27,314 nt of DNA from NCBI GenBank assembly GCA_964384625.1, contig CAYLNH010000068.1, positions 1 to 27,314 of the forward strand, read 5' to 3'. Both the position numbers and the translations under genes were made by a program. The notes beneath the pieces were generated by a model. The model did no database searches. It saw only the letters and a program-made list of their open reading frames with translations, and was not told where the DNA came from. Source of the stretch: CAYLNH01 sp964384625 (GTDB taxonomy: Bacteria > Verrucomicrobiota > Lentisphaeria > JABSQK01). Below, piece after piece: positions 22,749 through 27,314 of the stretch. Within the stretch, counting starts at the first letter, position 1. Every line of letters begins with the position of its first letter.

Positions 22749-23804
22749 CTACTTCTTGTTTAGTTTCTCCAGCTCTTTCTGGGCGCGGTGCTTCTGATTG
22801 CGGTGGGCTTTGGAGTCGATCAACTTCTGAAGCTCCACCTTGGCTTCGTCGTAGCGCTTGCGGCGAATGAACCATACCGCCACACGCCATTGGGCATCGC
22901 CGACGCGGTGCGGATGGCACTTCGGGACGGCCGCAGCCTTGCGGTACATCGCGAGCGCCTCGTCGGCTTTCTTGTCGTCGTTTTCCAGGATTTCGCCGAG
23001 ACGAACCATACTTACTGTCTTCTGATCGGGACGGACTTCCTTCAACTCCAGAACGGCTGAATAGGCTTTGCGAGCGCCTTCGATGTCCTTCTTCTTGCGG
23101 AGGAGATCGCCCAGTGAGCGCAGGGCATCCGCCCGGCGATGCGGGTGGCCGTCTTTCATTGCGGCTGTCTTGCGGTAGGCCGCGATGGCTTCGTCGTATT
23201 TTTTCAGCCGGTTGTAGTTGTCGCCGATACGGTTCTGGTAATCGGACTTCCGGTGGGGATGACAGCCGGGTACGGCAACGGCCTTTTCGAGCCATTTGAT
23301 TGCCTCTTCGCGTTTGCCTTCGCGTTCATAGGTCTCGGCGATCTGCTTGTGCAGATCAGCGTATTGGTCGGGCCGGAGCTTCCGTTGCGACAGTTGCGTT
23401 TCCAGCAGACGTCGGATCTTCGCTTGGTCCTTAAGGATGCGGCCGTAGATGTGATTCAGGCTTTTCAGGGCATCGTGGATATGGTTCTGCCGCCGCGCTC
23501 CGGGGATCGGCTGTTTCACCGCCTTTTCATAGGCTTCAGCGGCGTCTTCGTATTTCTTCAGTTTGCCGTAGCATTGACCGATGCGCACGTACGCCGGGCC
23601 TTTTTCGTGGGGGCCCTTGGCCGCCTTCGCTGCTTCCTGAAAATGCGGCAGGGCGCCGGCGGAATCCCCGGCTTTCTGTTTGTCATAACCGGCTTTGTAG
23701 GCGGCCATGAAATCCTTGTTGAAGCTCGGACCTTTGCGCCGGGCATGGGTGATCTGCGGCAGCGCCAGGACGGCGGCGAGAAGAAGGAGTGCTGGGTATT
23801 TCAT
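22749..23804 (-). CDS. Secreted tetratricopeptide-repeat protein
   Basis: A 351-residue protein with signal peptide MKYPALLLLAAVLALPQITHA and a strong ribosome binding site (AAGGAGACC) 8 bases before ATG 23804. At least six TPR units can be counted, for example AYVRIGQCYGKLKKYEDAAEAYEKAV, YADLHKQIAETYEREGKREEAIKWLEKAVAVPG, SDYQNRIGDNYNRLKKYDEAIAAYRKTAAMKD, ADALRSLGDLLRKKKDIEGARKAYSAVLELK and GDAQWRVAVWFIRRKRYDEAKVELQKLI. Several units end in a (C/G)HPHR motif (GCHPHR, GHPHR, KCHPHR), which is unusual and hints at metal binding. It is very basic. It probably acts as a periplasmic scaffold; it lies downstream of the GH gene on the same strand, 139 bases apart across three hairpin repeats. Confidence 0.88.
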   Translation of the reverse strand: MKYPALLLLAAVLALPQITHARRKGPSFNKDFMAAYKAGYDKQKAGDSAGALPHFQEAAKAAKGPHEKGPAYVRIGQCYGKLKKYEDAAEAYEKAVKQPIPGARRQNHIHDALKSLNHIYGRILKDQAKIRRLLETQLSQRKLRPDQYADLHKQIAETYEREGKREEAIKWLEKAVAVPGCHPHRKSDYQNRIGDNYNRLKKYDEAIAAYRKTAAMKDGHPHRRADALRSLGDLLRKKKDIEGARKAYSAVLELKEVRPDQKTVSMVRLGEILENDDKKADEALAMYRKAAAVPKCHPHRVGDAQWRVAVWFIRRKRYDEAKVELQKLIDSKAHRNQKHRAQKELEKLNKK

Positions 23805-23826
23805 TGGTTGGTCTCCTTATTGAAGG

Positions 23827-23936
23827 GCATGAGCAGGGATGCTCATGATACACTCGGAATTGGGAGCATGAGCAGGGATGCTCATGATACACTCGGAATT
23901 GGGAGCATGAGCAGGGATGCTCATGATACACCTCGG
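23827..23936 (-). repeat. Three tandem TGTATCA-hairpin repeats, 39-bp period
   Basis: GCATGAGCAGGGATGCTCAT starts at 23827, 23866 and 23905. Read on the minus strand each is TGTATCATGAGC, loop ATCCCT, GCTCATGC, separated by TCCCAATTCCGAG. They fill the gap between the GH gene and the TPR gene in the direction of transcription. Each can be read MYHEHPCSC, but I regard that as incidental. Confidence 0.92.
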
Positions 23937-23943
23937 ATAGTAA

Positions 23944-26900
23944 TTACTTTTCGAAAGCGAATTCGAGTTCGTTGGCCCAGTGTTCGGACCAGTCGCAGTG
24001 GAGTGCCATGCCGTTGCGTTTGGACACGCTGCGTTCTTTGGCGAGTTCCATGACCGGACCACGGGTGTTGTTGTTGACGCCGAAGGTGAACTTCACGGTC
24101 TTGCCCGCATCCAGGAGTTTCTTGACGTGCGGGATCTCACTCCAGGGCAAGGCGACCTCCGTAATTCGCGTGTTCTCTTCATGCTTCGTGATCAGCTTGG
24201 CGCCTTTGGCCGGGCCTTCAAGGGGGTGCTTGGGCTGCCGCGGGTAGAAGTGCTTGCGCGGCATGCCGGGGATCTGCAGGCGCCACACCTCGAAGCCGCC
24301 GCCGTACTTCGGCGCCACGGCGTTCAGCGCGTACTCGTAGTCGGTACACTTGTAATAGGTGAATCCGGGCATCCGACCGGGCAAATGACTGAGCCAGCCG
24401 TCCTCCCCACGCGGAATGGCGTTGAACGCAATCTGCACGTTGTCGAAGCGCGAGGCGCGGCCATCGGGCAGCAGCGGCCAGGTGCGGTAGGTGTACCGCC
24501 GGACACCGTCCGGCCAGACATATTCCTTACGTTCCACCGGGACGCCGTAGCGGTCATTCTTGACTTCGTAGCTGACTTTCGGGTAAAAGTACTGATCGTC
24601 GTCACGGGTGGCGAAGCGCACCACACCGGGGTGTTTTGAGCTGTCGACGATCTTGGCGGCGAAGTAGAAGTATTTGTCGTCGTAGGCGAGGAAACCGCTG
24701 GCAAAGCCGCTCTCGGCGCCGACGTCGAACTTGACGAACGGCAGCCAGGCGGCCTCGGTGATGGTCTGCTTTGCCTTTTCATTCGCGATGATATTCTGCG
24801 GCAGGACCTCCTTCCAGTCGTCGAGCTTGCCGTCAACCTTGATGGTACGTTTGACGATGTAGTTGACGTGCATGTCTTCGGAATGCACGGCGACGCCGTC
24901 GCCGCCGGCGTCGAAGCGGACATCGAGCTTGTAGGTATTGTTCGCGGTCGGCTTGCCGCCGGTGACTTTGACCTTGACCTGTTTGCTCTCGTGGGGGCCG
25001 AGGGCGATGTCGCGATCGTGCTCAACCTGCAGTTTGCCGAGAGTCACCGAGAGTTGGCCTTTGATCGGGCGGTTGAGGATATTGTTGACATCAACGCGCA
25101 GGACGGGGTTCTGGTCAATCGGTTTGAGCATGTCGTGAGCGATGATCTCGGCCGGTTCATAGCCTTTGATGGTCGCGGTGCGCACGGCTTTGACCAGTTT
25201 GGCGAAGGACCCCTTGCGGTCGGGGCGAGCGCGCAGGAAGTAGCCTTTGGAATTCAGCGGGATGGTAATCCTGCCGTTTCTGGTCGGCGCCCGATTGCCG
25301 TAGAAATCAAACAGTCCGAAGGTATCGTCGGGCGCGGCGACAGTCATACTGCAGCCGAGCATGGGCAGGTAGCGGCCCATCTGGCCTTCGAGCTTCTTAC
25401 GTTCGCGCGCCCCCTCCGGCAGGGACTCGATGCGTTTCTGCAGCCGCGCGCGGGATTCGGCATCACGCAGGCTGCGGACATTGCGAAACAACATCTGCTC
25501 GGAACGCGTGAAGGCGGCGCCGATATCGCCGATGACAACGATGGTGCCGTCGTCCGGATTGTCTTTCAGGCCGTCGAAAACATAGACCCACGGCAGGCCT
25601 TTGGTGAACAGGATCTCCTTGAACTCGCGTTCGCCGATGAAATGCTGGACGGCACTCATGGAGGCGGCAACCGGCCAGGCGAACAGCGGGCGTTTGTGCT
25701 TGACGATGCCGTTCTCGGTCTTGATCCGATCCCAATGCGAGCGGTTATGACTCATCTGCGTACAGATATTGCCGAAGAAAACGCCGAGGGCGCGATCGTA
25801 GCCGGCGGCGCGGTTGGTGGCGACCACACCGGCGACGCGATCATCGGTATTGGCCACCCAGGACTCGGTATCCCAGATCAGCACGCGGCCCTTGTTGAGT
25901 TTCCGATTGCGCCATTCCGGATGGAGAACGGGGGCGGACATGCCCTGATAGTGGATGGAGCAGAAGTCGAAGTACTTCATCATCTCGTCAGAGCCGTCGG
26001 GAAAGAGTTTGTCCCAGGTATTAGTTGACGAGTCGCAGCCGCCGACGAGGATATCGACCTTGGCGTCTTTCCTGGCGCGTTCGACGGCTTTGCCGATGTG
26101 TTTGTAGATTTTACGATAGCGAATCATATCGGCGCCCCAACCGGAAATCGAGAGTCCCTCCCAGGGCTCGTTCCAAAGCATAAATCCGGTTATCGGGCCT
26201 TTGGGCCAACCGTGTTTGCAGGCGATCTTGTAGACAAACTCCTCGAAGTCCTCATCGTCCTTGGGCATCCAGCACATATCGCCTTTGCCGCCCTTCAGTC
26301 GGCCGTCCTCGGTCAGGTGGGTGCGGAAGGTCACGGGGATGGGGCGATCATGGCGGCCGGCGCCGAATTCGAGGACAATGGTGACTTTGTGCTGGTGGAA
26401 TTTCTCCATCTCGGCGGCGAGTTTTTCCAGGTTCTCTTTGTAGCCGGGGTGTTCGCTGTTGTGGTAGCCCCAGCCTTTGCGGATGGCCTGTACGCCGAGG
26501 CGCTCGAGCACGGCCGGCTCCATATTGTCCAGGGACTGCTTGGGGTATTGGATCCGTTCGGTGACGGGTTTGAAGATGCGGGCGATGCCGCAGATGAAAT
26601 CGCGGCCGTGATCGCCGAGATCCAGGATCAGCGCATACCCGCCTTTCTCCGGCGGCAGCTTGGGCTTGATGGTGATGTTCTTCCAGCCCCGTGCCGGCAG
26701 ATCGACCTCGACAGGCGTCGTCCCGCAGTCGCGCAGTTTAATCACTTTCGACATCCAGATGTCGCCGGGGATGCCGCGCGCGGCGTATTGCATCAGTTCG
26801 GCTTTGCCGGCAACCTTGATCGGCTTACCGGTCTTGTTCTCGAACTGGAAGGTGATCGCCGGTTGCTCGCCGGGGATGTACATGCACCCGGGCGCGTTGG

Positions 26901-27060
26901 TCTCCAGCAGGGTGATCTGGATGTTGGGAATCAGTTTGTCATCGAGCTTGAAGGTCTTGTTGAAGTCGATCATGCCGCGACCGGTCTTCATCTGGGCAAC
27001 AGCCGGCAGAACCAATACTGCCAGCAGGACCATTGCGATTCGACGTTGTGTTCGGTGCAT
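23944..27060 (-). CDS. Large secreted clan GH-A glycoside hydrolase with CBM9-like C-terminal domain
   Basis: A 1038-residue protein from ATG 27060, with AAGGAG 8 bases upstream, which decides this start over ATG 27114. The signal peptide is MHRTQRRIAMVLLAVLVLPAVAQ. A beta-sandwich-like region (to about 200) precedes a TIM barrel. GFMLWNEPWEG gives the likely acid/base Glu298, and VLIWDTESWVANT the likely nucleophile Glu399, about 100 residues later as usual in clan GH-A (GH39/GH5-like). Further beta domains follow, then from about 735 a family 9 carbohydrate-binding-like domain (IKVDGKLDDWKEVLP ... YDDKYFYFAAKIVD ... RITEVALPWSEI). Probably an extracellular polysaccharide-degrading enzyme; substrate unknown. 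A LacI-type regulator lies 63 bases upstream on the same strand. Confidence 0.87.
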   Translation of the reverse strand: MHRTQRRIAMVLLAVLVLPAVAQMKTGRGMIDFNKTFKLDDKLIPNIQITLLETNAPGCMYIPGEQPAITFQFENKTGKPIKVAGKAELMQYAARGIPGDIWMSKVIKLRDCGTTPVEVDLPARGWKNITIKPKLPPEKGGYALILDLGDHGRDFICGIARIFKPVTERIQYPKQSLDNMEPAVLERLGVQAIRKGWGYHNSEHPGYKENLEKLAAEMEKFHQHKVTIVLEFGAGRHDRPIPVTFRTHLTEDGRLKGGKGDMCWMPKDDEDFEEFVYKIACKHGWPKGPITGFMLWNEPWEGLSISGWGADMIRYRKIYKHIGKAVERARKDAKVDILVGGCDSSTNTWDKLFPDGSDEMMKYFDFCSIHYQGMSAPVLHPEWRNRKLNKGRVLIWDTESWVANTDDRVAGVVATNRAAGYDRALGVFFGNICTQMSHNRSHWDRIKTENGIVKHKRPLFAWPVAASMSAVQHFIGEREFKEILFTKGLPWVYVFDGLKDNPDDGTIVVIGDIGAAFTRSEQMLFRNVRSLRDAESRARLQKRIESLPEGARERKKLEGQMGRYLPMLGCSMTVAAPDDTFGLFDFYGNRAPTRNGRITIPLNSKGYFLRARPDRKGSFAKLVKAVRTATIKGYEPAEIIAHDMLKPIDQNPVLRVDVNNILNRPIKGQLSVTLGKLQVEHDRDIALGPHESKQVKVKVTGGKPTANNTYKLDVRFDAGGDGVAVHSEDMHVNYIVKRTIKVDGKLDDWKEVLPQNIIANEKAKQTITEAAWLPFVKFDVGAESGFASGFLAYDDKYFYFAAKIVDSSKHPGVVRFATRDDDQYFYPKVSYEVKNDRYGVPVERKEYVWPDGVRRYTYRTWPLLPDGRASRFDNVQIAFNAIPRGEDGWLSHLPGRMPGFTYYKCTDYEYALNAVAPKYGGGFEVWRLQIPGMPRKHFYPRQPKHPLEGPAKGAKLITKHEENTRITEVALPWSEIPHVKKLLDAGKTVKFTFGVNNNTRGPVMELAKERSVSKRNGMALHCDWSEHWANELEFAFEK

Positions 27061-27123
27061 CAGGCGATTCTCCTTCTTGTGCGGTTTTTCTGTTTTCTCC
27101 CAAAATTCGTTCAATCGGACCGA

Positions 27124-27314
27124 TCAGGTCAGTCGGCGTTCCGCTGGAATCTTCACCGGCACCAGTTGCGGCTCAATCAAGCGGCACTGTGGCTCCGCCG
27201 GCAATCCTCCAGCGATCCGTTCCAGCAGCAGCTTCACCAGTTCGGCGCCGAGTTTCATGTTAAGGGTCCGCGCGGAAATAACTTCACATTTTGAGAGACT
27301 TTCAAGAGTCGCGT
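27124..27314 (-). CDS. LacI/PurR-type transcriptional regulator, C-terminal end only (runs off the window)
   Basis: On the minus strand the last 62 residues before TGA (27126-27124) read ATLESLSKCEVISARTLNMK then LGAELVKLLLERIAGGLPAE and PQCRLIEPQLVPVKIPAERRLT. The pattern 'MxxLGxExVKLLLERIxGGxPxxxxRLIEPxLVxR' is the closing helix and final strand of the periplasmic-binding-protein-like effector domain in LacI-family repressors. The DNA-binding N-terminus lies beyond position 27314. It ends 63 bases before the start of the GH gene on the same strand, so it may be co-transcribed with it and respond to the sugar it releases. Partial; a GntR-type regulator with the same effector domain is possible. 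Confidence 0.72.
   Translation of the reverse strand, partial: ATLESLSKCEVISARTLNMKLGAELVKLLLERIAGGLPAEPQCRLIEPQLVPVKIPAERRLT

Noticed and set aside
23683..23931. Small protein with MYHEHPCSC repeats
   Set aside because: The peptide comes from the three hairpin repeats; covarying stems indicate selection on, or history of, the nucleic-acid fold rather than the peptide.
24868..27294. Long plus-strand ORFs opposite the glycoside hydrolase
   Set aside because: Antisense shadows caused by high third-position GC; the minus strand has signal peptide, ribosome binding site and catalytic motifs.

Overview
The window looks like a piece of chromosome from a GC-rich, repeat-laden bacterium of the PVC group, most likely Lentisphaerota (Victivallis-like) or a close relative. 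Three things suggest this. One is a type IV prepilin/pseudopilin-like protein with the RFTLMELLVV...SMLLPVL N-terminus and a DTHVE-type C-terminus. Another is a large secreted glycoside hydrolase next to a LacI-type regulator. The third is an intergenic space packed with dispersed hairpin repeats. The assignment is inference; there is no rRNA or other marker gene here.

Layout. (1) 1-2.7 kb: an accessory, AT-richer stretch with a type II toxin-antitoxin pair, a 9-bp tandem repeat, two orphan ORFs, and on the minus strand a 35-codon remnant of a comM/yifB ATPase cut off inside its Walker A loop. (2) 2.8-7.1 kb: purine nucleoside phosphorylase, a nested 128/22-bp repeat array, an SGNH hydrolase convergent with a small secreted protein, and a CPBP membrane protease. 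(3) 7.4-12 kb: a dGTPase-like HD hydrolase (minus), a YchJ/SEC-C protein, and a DUF47 (PhoU-like) + PiT phosphate transporter unit. (4) 12-16.5 kb: a 287-bp non-autonomous element with IS66-type ends, a prepilin-like protein, a zinc-ribbon Ser/Thr kinase whose catalytic Asp is Asn, and a UshA-like 5'-nucleotidase. (5) 16.8-18.3 kb: pdxS-pdxT (PLP synthase). (6) 18.3-24 kb: a GH43-fold hydrolase, a TfoX-N protein and a P-loop kinase on the minus strand, then an FG-GAP-like secreted protein and a secreted TPR protein, separated by repeats. (7) 24-27.3 kb: a secreted clan GH-A glycoside hydrolase with a CBM9-like C-terminus, preceded by the C-terminal end of a LacI-type regulator that runs off the window.

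The most interesting content is between the genes. A 77-nt, three-hairpin element occurs directly after dgt (minus strand) and after the DUF47 gene (plus strand, then three further tandem copies). The dgt and DUF47 copies are exactly the same length, include the host gene's TAG stop codon, and differ in the stems only by compensatory base-pair changes. A diverged inverted half-copy seems to form the leader of the PiT gene, placing a hairpin exactly between the Shine-Dalgarno sequence and the ATG. A second hairpin family (TGTATCA head, 7-bp covarying stem, invariant ATCCCT loop) has six copies between 18.4 and 23.9 kb and resembles REP/RAYT substrates. At least four genes (CPBP protease, dgt, DUF47, pdxT) have their stop codon inside a repeat.
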